64,000 bases of DNA, from contig NC_087065.1 in NCBI RefSeq assembly GCF_963678635.1, positions 62,088,754 to 62,152,753 on the forward strand, written 5' to 3'. This DNA comes from Symsagittifera roscoffensis (lineage: Eukaryota > Xenacoelomorpha > Acoela > Convolutidae). The notes beneath the pieces are model-generated. The model ran no database searches and was not told the DNA's origin. It saw nothing but the letters and a program-made list of their open reading frames with translations. Position numbers and translations under genes: made by a program. Shown here in pieces: positions 11,445-23,086 of the stretch (the stretch's first letter is position 1; each line of letters starts with the position of its first letter).

Positions 11445-13059
11445 GGGTAAAAAAAAATTTTCAACTCAAAAAAGTTTTGAAGTCCTCTTTAAAAACCCAT
11501 ATGCAATCAACTTTTTTCGCCCATCAAACAAAACAAATTACTGCACTAAGCCGATATATTATAAATCAAAACCTCTGAAGTCGACTATTTAGAATTATAT
11601 ATGTAACTGAAAACAAAATACTGAAATTAAACAGCAGGAATTGAAGTTTACAACCTTTAAAAACAAATTTCAAAAAGAACGGGTATTTAAAATGAAGACA
11701 TCCACGAAACTTGTATATTGTCTGACAAGAAAATATGTCTGAAAAAAATTATTCACTGATTCTGTGAGAAAACTTCTTCATATGAAAAAAGTATCTTTTC
11801 CGATTCGATAACTCATGCTAATCGCAAGCGCAACAAAGAGGCTAAGCAAAGCTCGCATCACTTGAGACACATAAATGCATGACTAGCCCTACTTTCAGAT
11901 CAACCGTAAAATCGAAAAATATAGTTCAAAACAAATTTTCACATGTAAAAAAAATCCGATATCGTGAAACTTATTAACTGCATCTTTAGAAAGTTCATGA
12001 ACAATGGCGAAGCAAAACGAGACAACACATATATAGCATCAAAAACTGATTGACAGATAAAAAGATGAAAACTTTTTTGAAGAAACATAGAAAAAAATTG
12101 CTCTAAGGAAAATTTTCTCAAATTTGTATTCACTAAAAACTCAAGAAAAAAGTCATGAAGTAAGACAATAGAATGTTAAATGAGCATCAATACCTTTTCA
12201 GCCGCAAAAAGAATTTAGAAAAAAACTATACTAATTTTGGAGTTGGTAAATTTACAAAAAAAATTAATCGAACAGGCATTATAAATGCAGACATGCTCAA
12301 GTGCGGACTTTGAGATCCAAAATTTCAGTCAGGCTGTGAACAAAGTTTTTTTACGGAAAAAAGTTTAGTACCCGGTTGCAACACCCTTGCTTATAACATG
12401 AGTAATAATAAATGGAACCTACAGTAGGTAGCCAGCCCATTGAACCTAATACTGCTGCTCTTCAATTTAGTTGGGGGAAAAGTGCAGGTCACCTTCAAAA
12501 AATGGCTATTGAAAAGTTGTTTTACTTTCTGATAACTGTGACTTTGCTCCCTGGTTTTCCCTTATTTCTTTTGCATAAAATGTTTTCTATGGGGAGCGGC
12601 AAAGTGGTTGCGTTGCCTCTCCTCCTCTCAATCGAAAGGACGGATGTTCGAGACCCGCCACGATCCGTTCTTGTTGCTTGAGGGTGAGGCTACATTACCC
12701 AACCCAGAAAAAAAGCCAAAAATCGCACGTAATTTTTAACCAAAGCTCAACAACGGTTCTCCGTGAAGAGCTGAACAGCTCATACGTTGGATTTTTCAAG
12801 TACAGAAAAAGACCAAGTCTCAACAAGTACAGAAAAAAATCAAGTCGCATCCAGCAGCAAAATAGATATTTCCATTAATCGCAAGAATACTTAACGCCTC
12901 ATCCTCTGCAAAACGAAATCAAGGTTAGAATCAATTTCATTACTAATAAATAGACAAAAAATAATCATGCTTTTAATGATTTGGTGATGTGTTAGCAAAC
13001 TAAGCTATCTACTATAAATTAATTTAGGTCACTCAAGAAAAAAATCCTTAACAAGTTGA
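11445..13059. other. AT-rich intergenic DNA with repeat fragments
   Basis: Holds a hairpin-repeat copy near 12335-12395 and a tRNA-like stretch on the plus strand at about 12603-12670 (B-box-like GATGTTCGAGACC). The 89- and 66-codon frames at 12412-12878 cross these repeats and have no recognisable motif. Confidence 0.5.
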
Positions 13060-14067
13060 TCAAGTGAAAGTACAAAAAGTACTGCGAAGTTTCTGTATTT
13101 CACTTCCCTGCTCAGAAATGACTTTTTGCAGCTGTTGCACAATTTGTAGCATCTGATTGGTCGAGATAGAAGACACACTCTGATTTGGTAGAATATTTGC
13201 ACCTTCTCCTGATTCCAGACTACTCTCTCTATCTTTACGATTGCAAAACGATTGGCGATAGATGTTTTCTCTTAGCTCATAAACATGCAATTTATTCTCC
13301 AATTCTTGTACAGTTTTAAGGCACTGATTGTATTTATCTTCCATTTCAATCAAATTTTCGAACTTCTGGACCTTCTGCTCATAAGAGACTATTTTCTCAC
13401 TCTGTTCCAAAACTAGCTCTACACACGCGTCTCTCTCTAGCAGCAGATTTCTCACTAGAATTCTGTACAGTTCCAACTTCTCATCCATCGTGGTTGTGAT
13501 GTCATCGATTGCACTTAATTTGTGTAAAGACAAGTCAGTCCTTCCCTTCAGGGAGTCGAAAAGCGACCCCGCCGATGTTTGGACTCCGTCGACCATACCA
13601 ATACCAGCTACAGCACCACAATTTGAGCATGTTTGGTCCCTTGAGTTTGAGTTAACAGATGTTGCAGGAGTCTCAAATATAGTTTTATTGCAAGGAGTGA
13701 AACTGGCCCCATTTGATCTCAGTTGACAATCAGCTTCATCTTCTTTAGATCCCAGACTCTCAGCTGAAGAAAATGGTTCTGAATCGATATAAAAAGACTG
13801 TTGTAGTCTGTTCCTACCAACATTGGCTTGATCTTGCGACTCATCCTCAGCTAAAATGTTGCTTCTGATTCGCTCATTGATAAGTTCTTGTTTGGATTTA
13901 GAAGCCGAATGTTTCCGAGGCGTTCCTTTAGTCGATGATGCCGATCCGTTGGTCTGTTGAAGTAATGAGTTGTTTCGAGATAGCGGACACTTGGAGTGGT
14001 AGTCATTTTTAGTTTCTTCTATCAGTCGCTCCAACCGCTGGATGCTGTCTTCCAGGGTGGCATTCAT
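13060..14067 (-). CDS. Unrecognised coiled-coil protein, 335 aa, single exon
   Basis: The frame opens with ATG at 14067 (MNATLEDSIQRL) and ends in TGA. The first ~30 residues are amphipathic and helical. Residues ~30-180 are Ser/Asn/Gln-rich and probably disordered, with basic runs near the middle of that stretch. From about residue 185 to 270 there is a strong coiled coil: heptad-like Leu/Val positions through KLELYRILVRNLLLERDA, EQSEKIVSYEQKVQKFENL and VQELENKLHVYELREN. A second short coiled coil lies near the C-terminus (MLQIVQQLQKVISEQGSEI). There is no signal peptide or membrane segment. A disordered N-terminus with a C-terminal coiled coil suggests a scaffold, centrosomal or cytoskeletal role, but that is inference; I do not recognise the family. 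The zinc-finger gene lies about 340 bp upstream on the same strand. Codon use and the length of the open frame support a real gene. Confidence 0.8.
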   Translation of the reverse strand: MNATLEDSIQRLERLIEETKNDYHSKCPLSRNNSLLQQTNGSASSTKGTPRKHSASKSKQELINERIRSNILAEDESQDQANVGRNRLQQSFYIDSEPFSSAESLGSKEDEADCQLRSNGASFTPCNKTIFETPATSVNSNSRDQTCSNCGAVAGIGMVDGVQTSAGSLFDSLKGRTDLSLHKLSAIDDITTTMDEKLELYRILVRNLLLERDACVELVLEQSEKIVSYEQKVQKFENLIEMEDKYNQCLKTVQELENKLHVYELRENIYRQSFCNRKDRESSLESGEGANILPNQSVSSISTNQMLQIVQQLQKVISEQGSEIQKLRSTFCTFT

Positions 14068-14408
14068 CTTCACCGAATAAATGACGTCATTTCAATTCCA
14101 CAAGAAAGATAGACATTAACTCAACAATTTCATCTAAAATAGTTTTTCTATTATTTCTGAAAGATTTAGATTAAAACTTACAACAGCGAAGAATCTCAAG
14201 TAGTAAACAAAATTATGTAAAATCAAATCTACCCTAGTCTATCAAAATCTGCCAGAGAGTGCTCCTCTATAAACACATTCTAATACAAAATACATAGCCT
14301 GCTCTTCAAATCTCGAATTTTGAAGCTGAACAAAAATTTTGCTGTGAAGCTGAACAAAAATTCTGTAATGGTTTATGTCTGGATTGAATCTTAATTTGCC
14401 GCGTTACT

Positions 14409-15029
14409 CTATCCGTTCACCATCGCTTTAGCGGCCGCATCTGAAATGTTATGGATTTTCATGTAATGTCTCTTCAAGTCATTTTTTAGCTTGAAAGTTC
14501 TTGTGTTAGGGCACGACTGGCACTGGAACACTTGACTAGAGGGTACATGTTTCATCTCAAGATGTCTCTTTACATTAGCTCCATTGGCTGATCTGTAGCT
14601 GCAAAATGAGCACTGGAACTGTTTTTCTTTACTACTCATACTCTGAACTAGTAGAACCATTGAGGATACATCCACCTTCCCGCAAGACCCAGGAACCGGT
14701 TGGAAATCATTTCCACTCGAAATCAAACCTGGCCTGTCTATTTGATTGCGCTCATAATTCGCAACGCTTTTCCTTCTCTGCTCAGAAATTCTTGGTACTT
14801 TATTGGACTTAAACGAAACAGCTTCTAACTTCCGCTTATAGTTGTTTTCTAAATAAGACTCATCGCTTCTTAGTTTGGATCTGCAAACCGACAGACTTCC
14901 AGTTTTAATCCCTCCGTATGCTTGTGATATCAATGTACACATAGTTTCGCAGAATGTAGGATCACACAAATACTTTGAGGCAAAGTCATCAACAAAATTA
15001 ATGTGAAAGGAAAATGCATCAGAATCCAT
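14409..15029 (-). CDS. C2H2 zinc-finger protein, 206 aa
   Basis: The first ATG of the frame is at 15029 (MDSDAFSFHINFVDDF). The frame extends upstream of this only through TTG, so I chose the ATG. Residues ~1-50 look helical. Residues 50-125 are basic and Ser-rich, with KRKLEAVSFKSNKVPR as a likely nuclear localisation signal. Two C2H2 fingers follow: CSFCSYRS...RHLEMKH (C-X2-C-X12-H-X4-H, about residues 141-162) and CQSCPNTR...RHYMKIH (C-X2-C-X14-H-X4-H, about residues 171-194). The protein ends 12 residues later at TAG. Paired fingers of this kind usually bind DNA; the target is unknown. It may be the 3' part of a longer gene: the second finger has an unusual 14-residue loop and the N-terminus has no BTB, KRAB or other recognisable domain. 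Confidence 0.8.
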   Translation of the reverse strand: MDSDAFSFHINFVDDFASKYLCDPTFCETMCTLISQAYGGIKTGSLSVCRSKLRSDESYLENNYKRKLEAVSFKSNKVPRISEQRRKSVANYERNQIDRPGLISSGNDFQPVPGSCGKVDVSSMVLLVQSMSSKEKQFQCSFCSYRSANGANVKRHLEMKHVPSSQVFQCQSCPNTRTFKLKNDLKRHYMKIHNISDAAAKAMVNG

Positions 15030-15479
15030 TATCTTAAAAACTTGGAAAATAATAATGTCTACTGTTAGATTTACTTTCAGGGTCAAACCTAGAATTTTTT
15101 CGAGAAGGTGAGGCGAAATTTCAAAAAACTTTTCGTCAATCTTTTGAAGATCAAGAAACCAAAAAATTGTTGTGCAAATTTTCACCAAAACATCGTTTCG
15201 GCGCTATTTTGCCCCAACTTTCTGCCCCACTGTCAAATTAGGGACCCAGTTAAAGCTGTAAGAACCTGTTTCACTGTTTTTAAAATATGTTATACTGATG
15301 CGGGATGAAATGCTCAACTTTCAACATTTCAGACATTGAATTTACCCAAAACCTTATTGATTTCTTTACTAAATAATGGGTTTAACCAGTTAAATAAGTG
15401 AGATTTCTACTATTCATTCTTTGAATTGTACGAGATGTCAGTTTTGACAGGATAATGAACTCTAAACCTAAATTTTGGC
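15030..15479. other. Intergenic DNA, probable 5' region of the zinc-finger gene
   Basis: AT-rich sequence with no supported frame or motif. Confidence 0.4.
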
Positions 15480-16260
15480 AGCACAGTGAAAAAATTTGCA
15501 AAACTCCAAAAAAATTGATTTTCAGAAATTGGACTTTCTCTAAATGCAAAACAATTTTCCTACAAAAATCAGGAGTTGCAGCTTTTACAGGAAAATTATC
15601 GCAGCCGGTTTTTTGATTGAACTCTTAATTTCAGGTTTGGCTGGGTGGTTTTTAAGAAGTTCACAAATTTGACTTTTCCGAAAGTCATACCTTTTTTTCT
15701 AAAAAGTTAAGGGCGTAGCCCTTTATACAGAAAAGAGTATCACAGCTGGGTTTCTGTATTGAATCCTTAACCTCCGATTTGGCAGGTAAGTTTCCGAGAA
15801 AGTCGAAAAGTTTCAAAAACTTCACTTTTCCGAACGCTTTTCTAGACATGTTTTTTTCTGGAAGGGACTTCACTTTTCATGGCAGTGAGGCTTTCCTGGA
15901 CCTATTTTTTTCGATTAAACCCAGATTCAGCAAGGTAACTTTCGAGAAAAAAAAAGAAAAAATCCAAAAACTGTCTTTTGCCTTTGCCTTTGTCGAAAGC
16001 CATAACATTTGCCATTGTCGAAAACAAAAACTTTTTACTTAAATTAGGGCGTAGCCGCTTATGCATGGGAAAATAACCGCAATTTGTTCTTTCGCGACAA
16101 TCCAACAAAGGTCGTATAAAGTGGAGAACGATAAAAAAGGTAAAAAAAAAATCAGCTGGAACACATATTAATAGCAGCTCTTTCTATTGCAAGATTTTTC
16201 AAAATCTGCAAGGCCGTTGTAGAAAAAAAAGTAAAATTTTTGCGAAAAGTGGAAGAATTT
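15480..16260. repeat. Diverged ~160-bp dispersed satellite-like repeats
   Basis: Repeated phrases include TTGAATCCTTAACCTCCGA, GTTTCCGAGAAAGTCGAAAA, ACTTTTCCGA and GGGCGTAGCC (about 15710 and 16050). The same vocabulary builds the tandem array at 27.4-28.4 kb and the copies at 30.7-31.0 and 33.2-34.0 kb (duplicated at 39.3-40.1 kb). The short frames here are not supported as genes. Confidence 0.65.
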
Positions 16261-16851
16261 TCCAAAACGCCACAAAAAATCAATTCGCATACATTTTTCA
16301 TAATACTTATTATTTTATCATACAGGGCTATATCTGAAAATCTACTGAATTGTCGTTTTGAATCCTTTTCGTAAGCTATCGATTAATAAGAACGATTGTA
16401 GGCTTTAAATCTGATACTCGGTGAAAACTTCATTTCGATCAAACTATATTTTATATGATTGGCAAATTTGAATCAGGAAAATTGGATTGAAAATAAATAT
16501 GTACAGTAAAGTAAATACAATCAAACTAATTACAAACAAAAAACTCATCGATCGGTTTGAGGCCTGAACCGAAGGATCCAATTAATCTCAAACGCAAATA
16601 ACCTTTTGTTAAACTTAAATTAGGGTTGTTAAAAACTGAGAGATGATTTTCAGCAACTTCAATTGATTCCGTGATGTAGGGATGCGGGAAGGATACGAAA
16701 TCTTAGCTAAGTATTTCTAGCCTAACCCTTTTCAAACTATTTGCCCATCGAAGCCGTTCGAATAATGGATATTTTGCCCTTCGGTTCTGCGCCGAAACCA
16801 CCTGATTTGTAGCTAATTTGCACCTGGTTATTTAGCAGCATATTTTATGTT
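16261..16851. other. Intergenic DNA without a recognisable feature
   Basis: No coding frame, RNA or repeat is evident. Part may be 3' untranslated sequence of the GT31-like gene that ends at 16852. Confidence 0.4.
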
Positions 16852-18069
16852 TCAAATGGAAATAATCCAATCAACTTGCTTTTTCTTGCTGCCCGCTTTG
16901 AAGTATGATCCAATTTTGTAATTTCTCAAAACAATTGCGGTCAAATCCATATCTGCAACTTCAACACATAATCCTACGTATCTAGACTCCACCGAGTTCA
17001 GTGGCACATTCCACGAAACATCTGAGACGCTCTCAGCAACTGCCGACGACATCACGACTAGATCCGAATCACAGTAGAATGCGTCTAAACTACATGCAGC
17101 AGATTCGAATCCTTTCCAGTCATTGATCGCACTTTGGTAATCTGAGCACAAAAGACCTCCATATATAGCAGGCGGAGTTGTAGGAAGCAGACGGCTATTC
17201 TGTGAAAACAGTTTGTGCAATGTGGCTAAAAGTGGTTTAGAGACAATTCTGTCTTGAGCACCGACGAATAAGAAGAAGTGGAAGCTATCTATGACGCCTT
17301 CGTTTGAATTCGAAAACCAAGCCAGAGAGCGGATCATTCTATAATCACTGAATGAAGGAACTATTATGTCGTTGAACTTCTTTGACTCTTTCGTCACATT
17401 TTCAGGTAAGACTTCGTTAGACGATAAAATAACAAACAAAATTTTAATTTCCCAATACTGGTTATTATTCTCCAATTTCCGAACACTTTCCCGCAATTTC
17501 TCTCTTGTTTCCGTAGTGGTGGGATAAGTTATAACTACTAAAAATCTAAACTGGGATTGATTAAAACCCTGTCTAAATTTGGATATGTTTGGCGAGATTA
17601 AAAACTGGTTCCTTTTCGGTAGCACAAGCTGTCTTTTTCTCGCAAAAGAGGCACTCTGTTCGATCCGGCAGTCTTTGTAAGGGTCCACTCCAGGTATATG
17701 GCTTTTAGAAGTGAACACAAACGCGTAGTCTCTCAGGTGTGAACTTATTACGTCATCGAATGGTGGCGCTGTGACGTCATCTGTATCATCGCGTAGCACT
17801 CGACCGTCAATTAGCGGGTCAGCCGAGTTTGGATGAAGGACCTCCGGGAAGTTAAAGGTCACTGAGAAAACGAATAGCGTCAATGAGAGAAGAAAAAAGG
17901 CGCCAATGTTGATTGTAGTTAAGGAAATTCGTGCAGAGAACCTCGTGGACACCGGACACCATCGCGAGTTTTCGATCACGGTTGGACCACTGGAAGTATC
18001 GAATTCTAGTCTCGATACAGGCCTCAACCCAATGCCACTTTCGGTTGTGCTTCGACCGTAGCTTGACAT
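16852..18069 (-). CDS. Divergent GT31-like type II membrane protein, 405 aa
   Basis: ATG at 18069 (MSSYGRSTTESG). The frame extends upstream only to a TTG. A cytoplasmic N-tail of ~48 residues precedes one hydrophobic segment at about 49-71 (TINIGAFFLLSLTLFVFSV), then a stem and a lumenal domain: the type II layout of Golgi glycosyltransferases. The lumenal part follows the order of the beta-1,3-galactosyltransferase family: RFLVVITYP near 175, TETREKLRESVRKL, KILFVILSS near 209-217, FNDIIVPSFSDYR near 232-244, FHFFLFVGAQD near 263-273, IYGGLLCSD and a late ESRYVGLC (near 361-368). In active GT31 enzymes the segment at 269-273 carries the metal-binding DDD/DxD triad; here it reads AQD, and the EDVYVG-like motif is also changed. 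It may therefore be an inactive or diverged member. Family placement is from pattern alone. It has no introns in the coding part. Confidence 0.7.
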   Translation of the reverse strand: MSSYGRSTTESGIGLRPVSRLEFDTSSGPTVIENSRWCPVSTRFSARISLTTINIGAFFLLSLTLFVFSVTFNFPEVLHPNSADPLIDGRVLRDDTDDVTAPPFDDVISSHLRDYAFVFTSKSHIPGVDPYKDCRIEQSASFARKRQLVLPKRNQFLISPNISKFRQGFNQSQFRFLVVITYPTTTETREKLRESVRKLENNNQYWEIKILFVILSSNEVLPENVTKESKKFNDIIVPSFSDYRMIRSLAWFSNSNEGVIDSFHFFLFVGAQDRIVSKPLLATLHKLFSQNSRLLPTTPPAIYGGLLCSDYQSAINDWKGFESAACSLDAFYCDSDLVVMSSAVAESVSDVSWNVPLNSVESRYVGLCVEVADMDLTAIVLRNYKIGSYFKAGSKKKQVDWIISI

Positions 18070-18821
18070 CTCTGATGAATTTGGCGCTTCTGTCAATTTT
18101 GTTGTCTTGGATCAGCTACAAGCATAAATTCCCAAATTTTCCTAGTTTATATTGACTATTGATGACAACTACCCAGCTCTCAGATTGATCACTTATTTCC
18201 TAAAAAGAGTTCACATGGCACAAGGAAATCATTAATATGGCGATTAGATGTTATAAAAAACGAAAATAAGCAGCAACTGAAGCAGCAACTAAAGGCAATT
18301 GGAAACAATTACTAATTCAATCATCAGTAAAATCAACCGGTTCGATTCTTCTATTATATATTTACAAGTTTTTCACTCTGTTGTTTGAAAATTCCGAGAA
18401 GATATAAAGCAAGTGTACTCCCACAGCCAAGATCAAACACTTCATTCAGGCAAACAAATAAAAAAAAATCTCTTCTAAGTAACAAGATGAAGATAATTTT
18501 AAGTTGCGATAAAATAACAATTCTTTGTCATCATATGATACCACCCTTTGATATTTCTGCCAGCTTCTGTAACTAATGACTATATCGCATGCAAGCGGCA
18601 CCGCATCCCAAGCATACAGTTGGCAAGCATTACAATCGAGTGACATAACATGTTTAATACTGAAAAACAAACTGAATTTTAATTAAATTTTTCATTAGTT
18701 CACATCTGGAAACGTCTGTTTCATTAAAATTCATGACCGGATTAGCTCGACTTTTACGGCGTTAACTATCAAATTAAACTTCGGATTGCACATCGCGGAT
18801 AAAAATTGCCTAACCAGTTCA
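18070..18821. other. Intergenic DNA without a recognisable gene
   Basis: Only short frames with no motif are present. This is the probable promoter side of the GT31-like gene, but I see no clear promoter element. Confidence 0.45.
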
Positions 18822-19400
18822 AAAAAATAATAATGAAAAACAATATACATCAAGTAGAAATAATTTGAAGTTGGCAAATAGTCAAATGTTACAACCTGCT
18901 AGTATCTTAAAGACTGGAATAAAACTTGATAAGCTAGGTATAATCAAGAAAAATGGGCAAGAAGATGAACAAAATGATAACCCTTGGGCAGAATTTATTT
19001 TAAAAGATAAGGCAGGAATAATCCCACGTATCAATAACACATGCTCCAATAATTGGCCGACTTTTCCGTTCTATCCAACAAGCAAGCTATTGTCGGGGTT
19101 TTTCAAAGTAATTCATTTTAGAGTGTCATAAGAACGACAATATGCATTGGCAAAAAATTTAAGCCCGAAATAAGTAATCCATCATTTGGCTCACATTTTG
19201 CGTTCTACTCCTATTCGTATCCGGTAAGACCAAAAAAGGGAATGGAAAACTCGCTATACTTGCAAGCCATTGAAAACAAAATTAGACCGGGGTTAAGCAC
19301 GCCGCCATTGCCTCCCACGGGAAATTACGCTCCTTCACGCTTCATCGCCATCAAAGACAACTTTAAAATTTTGGCCGCATTGGGCGATAAGAGAAGATAG
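18822..19400 (+). other. Possible small gene or exon pair, plus strand (unconfirmed)
   Basis: Two consecutive open stretches read like protein. The first (about 18822-19131) includes NDNPWAEFILKDKAGIIP and NNWPTFPFYPTSKLLS. The second (19122-19400, stop TAG) opens directly after the splice-acceptor-like ATTCATTTTAG. It contains SHFAFYSYSYPVRPKKG, IENKIRPGLSTPPLPP and RFIAIKDNFKILAALGD and has no ATG near its start. Their residue composition is less AT-driven than the surrounding chance frames. I could not find a donor/acceptor pair that joins them in phase, and I recognise no family. A strong donor-like CCGGTAAGA lies inside the second stretch at about 19217. Confidence 0.25.
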
Positions 19401-21499
19401 CATTTATAGCACAAGTTGTCCATTCGTCACTGTCTGTTTTCAAGTCTTTGACTTGAATAGATCTTTTAAAAACAGATCAGAGAGCTACCGTCCAATTTCA
19501 ACCAGATGCTACCATTTAACATTTATGTCTTAACATACTTGCATACTTTATACCATGCGGAAAACACTGTTTACCATTCCTCTTTTGAAGCTTAACCTTT
19601 CGAATATTATATTTTTTTGCAAGTTCAAAGAACTATTCATGCATCTAAAAAGCAATTGATAGGTGACACAAAAACATCATCTAAAACAAGGATCCGATGT
19701 CGATAAAAAATATAAGATGAAAGAATTTCATTCAAAACTGTACTTTGGCAACAATTTTTATGTAAATTTCTGCAAATCTAACTTAAATTTATCTTTGTTG
19801 TTTTAGGGAATGAAAATGAATTAGCATAAAAACATCAAGCAAATATAATTTTACATCACTGAGCCAACAGAACTGAACCCTACACCCAACAATAATTGTT
19901 GTCCAATTCAGCCCAAAATGTTACCACAGTTAAATTTTTGCGTTTCGTTTTTGTTCAGGTAAGGGATGGTAAGGCATTTATTAGGCCCATCGGTTGCATT
20001 AATAATCGTTTCCTATCAAAACACCCTTAAAATGACTAATTGAAATACCGACGTTTAGCAACACTTGCTAACACAGCCAACAAAAAAATGATCGACTTTA
20101 TTTAACATTTTTCGATATTCGGAGAAAAAATACATCAAGTTAAAGATCTTTGATTTACAGTTGACATTATGTTTTTTAAAACTAGCCCAAATGGAAAAAC
20201 TGGGTCAATGGGGAAAATCTACTAAAAATCTACTAGTAAATAAAGAAAGCTAGCAATTACAGCCAGTTTCGAAACCAACATAATTCCCATTTTTTTGGCC
20301 CCATTTACAGTTCCGTTATTGTAGAGCCTATTTTGCTCTCTTTTAAAGCAAACGAATTTGAATGGAACTGTAAAAAAAATTAAAAACCCGCGAGAGATCA
20401 GCACGACCTAAATGACTATCTTCACTTTGATCATTGATAATTCATGGATCCCAGCCCTTTTAACCGATGCATCATTTATGAAACCCATTGCTAGAAAGGT
20501 GGCGAGGGAAAAGTAGACAACTGAACGTCATTTGTTTTTTGGGAAAAAAAAACAAAAAAAAAGAACTGAAGTCAAATAGCGAAGACCAATAATGCGCGTG
20601 ATCAAATTTCACTTCTTGAAAAACAAACACCGCGCGGGACCTAAATAAATTGAAATCACTTTGTTCGTTAAAACTTAATACCACATGATGATTTCATTGC
20701 AAGCAAGCCAAAAATAATGAGACGGAAACTTTAACAAGGTCGAAAAAGTACATCTACAAAATGTTTTAAACCTCTGTTTGAAATGATGTTCAATTTTAGG
20801 AAAACATGCCGTAAAGCACAATCATCATCGTCCGATAAGCATTCAGTAACATTTACCTCCCGGCAAATAAAACAAAACCATAATAATTGAAGGTATACGC
20901 CTAATGAGCCGAAAAAAACTGTAGTCAAACAATTTTGAGATGTTATGTTTTCTCCTCACAACTCCTCAAATGTAAACAAAAAATCTAGTTTGCCCTTTGA
21001 ACGACGCAAAATAGGGTGACTAAACCCATACATCATACGCCAAAACCCTTATAACATGCGCCAGAAAAAAAAACTTGAAACAAATGAGTACAAGGAAATT
21101 GCAATGCAGAAAAATATGCCAAATTAGAGCCTAAAAATTTACTGTAAAAACGTCACAAAATTTCATATTTTTCAACTTCTTTAACCCTTATCACTCACGA
21201 AAGCTCTATTACCAAACTGTGTTTCAGTTTGGCCAAACTGAATATTTGGCCAGACTTTGCCAAACTGAAACATTTGTGAAGTAGGAAAAATTTAACGCCG
21301 TAAAACTGGCATATACAATTTTTTCAAATAATTACTATCAGAAAAATCAAACTTAGATTAAACCGGAATTAATTGCAAGACTTTATTTTAGTTTAAAATT
21401 CCTAAATTTTAAGCCAATTCGGTGTTGTGGCAATTAAGCCGACAAAAAAGCAGGCAAACGGAAGTCCGATAAAGAATTTTGACACCCGGAACATTTTTA
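19401..21499. other. AT-rich intergenic DNA
   Basis: Nothing supportable: scattered 60-70-codon frames on the minus strand without motifs. A short palindromic passage of repeated TTTGGCCAAACTGAA and variants lies at about 21225-21270. Confidence 0.45.
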
Positions 21500-21575
21500 A
21501 TTAGCAAAAAAAAGGTCCTGGCAGAATTCGAATCATTGTCTTTGAATACAGTTCCGTTATCTCCGTGAATTAACG
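21500..21575 (-). repeat. tRNA-derived SINE fragment (AGGTCCTGG family)
   Basis: On the plus strand it begins AAGGTCCTGGCAGAATTCGAATC. Read on the minus strand this is the B box and T arm of a tRNA-like sequence, with the A-box half toward 21575. It is the same family as 31420-31485 and 34435-34510. Confidence 0.55.
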
Positions 21576-21779
21576 CCTTACTTTTGATTTTAAATAAACC
21601 GAGGCGTAAATGATTCATGTACTTCTGCTTTAAACTGTCTTTTTTCCAATTTGATGACGCTCGCTAGTTGGTAGACAGAAACTAGTTCGCGATTATAAGT
21701 AAAATGGCTCAATCAAGTTAAATGACACTAAGTCGATCACGTTTTTCGAGACCTTTATACTTTTGCTGTTCGATAAGGG

Positions 21780-21850
21780 AGTTTGCCTTCCTTTCACTCA
21801 GAGGCGAAGATGTGCTTCGCAAACACTAGCGAAAACACGACAAAAATAAG
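21780..21850. repeat. Copy of the dispersed GCGAAG..CTTCGC palindromic repeat
   Basis: Contains CTCAGAGGCGAAGATGTGC followed by TTCGC and an ACACTAGCGA tail, matching the copies at about 10755, 25335, 31738 and 32840. The arms GCGAAG and CTTCGC can fold on themselves. Confidence 0.5.
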
Positions 21851-21903
21851 CTCTATAAAATGCAATAAGAAAGACGAAATACGCCTCGAATTGGTGAAAA
21901 TTC

Positions 21904-21985
21904 GGCTACGTCTCGGATTCAATCTAGGACCTACGGCATCCTAGAGAAAATGAGTCTCATGCACTAACCACTCAGCCACGGACGC
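21904..21985 (-). pseudogene. tRNA-like pseudogene (class II, Ser/Leu type)
   Basis: 82 nt on the minus strand with a near-perfect A box, TGGCTGAGTGGTTAGTGC, and a B-box-like GATTGAATCC, separated by a distance that leaves room for a long variable arm, as in tRNA-Leu or tRNA-Ser. Five of seven acceptor pairs form (GCGTC with GACGT) but the T stem pairs poorly. That argues for a pseudogene or a SINE head. Confidence 0.55.
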
Positions 21986-23086
21986 TTTGAATAATCACAA
22001 ACAGTAGCCTCAAAAAAAAGCAGAGAACAGATGCTCCGAAATTTCCAATGCTATAGATCCAGATTATAGCAAAAGTGCCACCAAATAATAAACAATTTGC
22101 CACCAAATAATGAACACTAATATATATTAGTGAATTAGATTAGAAAAATAAAAGGTTCTTATCAACACAGTAACGCTCGCAATCTCGCTAGGGTAAACAA
22201 CGGAAATGAAGTTCACTTACAAATAAATCAATAGTCAAACCGCAAAAAGAATTGAGCGTGAACAAATTTTAAGATTTTTTCCTGAAAAAAAAAACACCAA
22301 GACCTGTATAGGAGTCATCACTGTGTTCATTGCTCTTGAAACACTTCACTTTCAAGCCACCTTTTCGCGACACTTAGAGAACTTAGAACATTTATAAATC
22401 TTCTGAATCAGGACTTAAATGGGTATCAAGATGTTCTATCACTCGACCCAATCTGACGATTACTTGTGGCACTAACCTGACTTTTCGTAAACAGCGAAAG
22501 CACAACGGAAAACTCACCTCCAGGAATCGAAACCAGTAAAACTATATTGATCAAAAAACAGATTCTTTCCAAGGAGTTAATTAGATTGAGAAGCTGATCG
22601 ATTTCCAAGTTTTCAAAAGTACTGTGAATAAAACAGTCATATTTTTCTTCTGCATATGTAGTTCAGCTGTAAAGAGGAGTGCTGCGGATAAGCTGAATTT
22701 CACTCAGCTTAAACCCGCTCTTAGCAATGAACGTCAGTCCTTAATTAGTTCATCAACAAAACGGATATAACTATATCACACTAATTAATTAAAGCATAGA
22801 TGTACTAAAATGTTAGACTTCGGTTGGAAAAAAAACTGAAATGATCTTATAACTAGGAAAAGCTCTCAAGCTCTCTCGACTCGCAAGCTCTCCTGAGAGA
22901 AAGCATAATTTTGGAATCCAAATTTTTCTTGGAATCCAAATCACAGCTGAAACGGCTGAACTATGATACCTCGCTGAGTTCAAGAAAGTTCAAGAAAAGG
23001 TTAATTCCAACTACATTAAAAGGGTTTTCGCTCCTGAAATCAATAAATAGCACCAAAAAATTTGCTCGACAGCCGCACTTTTGCAG
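21986..23086. other. Region 3' of DHDDS, no confirmed exon
   Basis: AT-rich, with a short run of CTCTCAAGCTCTC-type repeats at about 22862-22900. If DHDDS has further C-terminal exons they would lie here, but I could not recognise one. Confidence 0.4.

Noticed and set aside
21904-21985. Functional tRNA-Leu or tRNA-Ser gene
   Set aside because: The A box is excellent, but the T stem and two acceptor pairs fail; called pseudogene.
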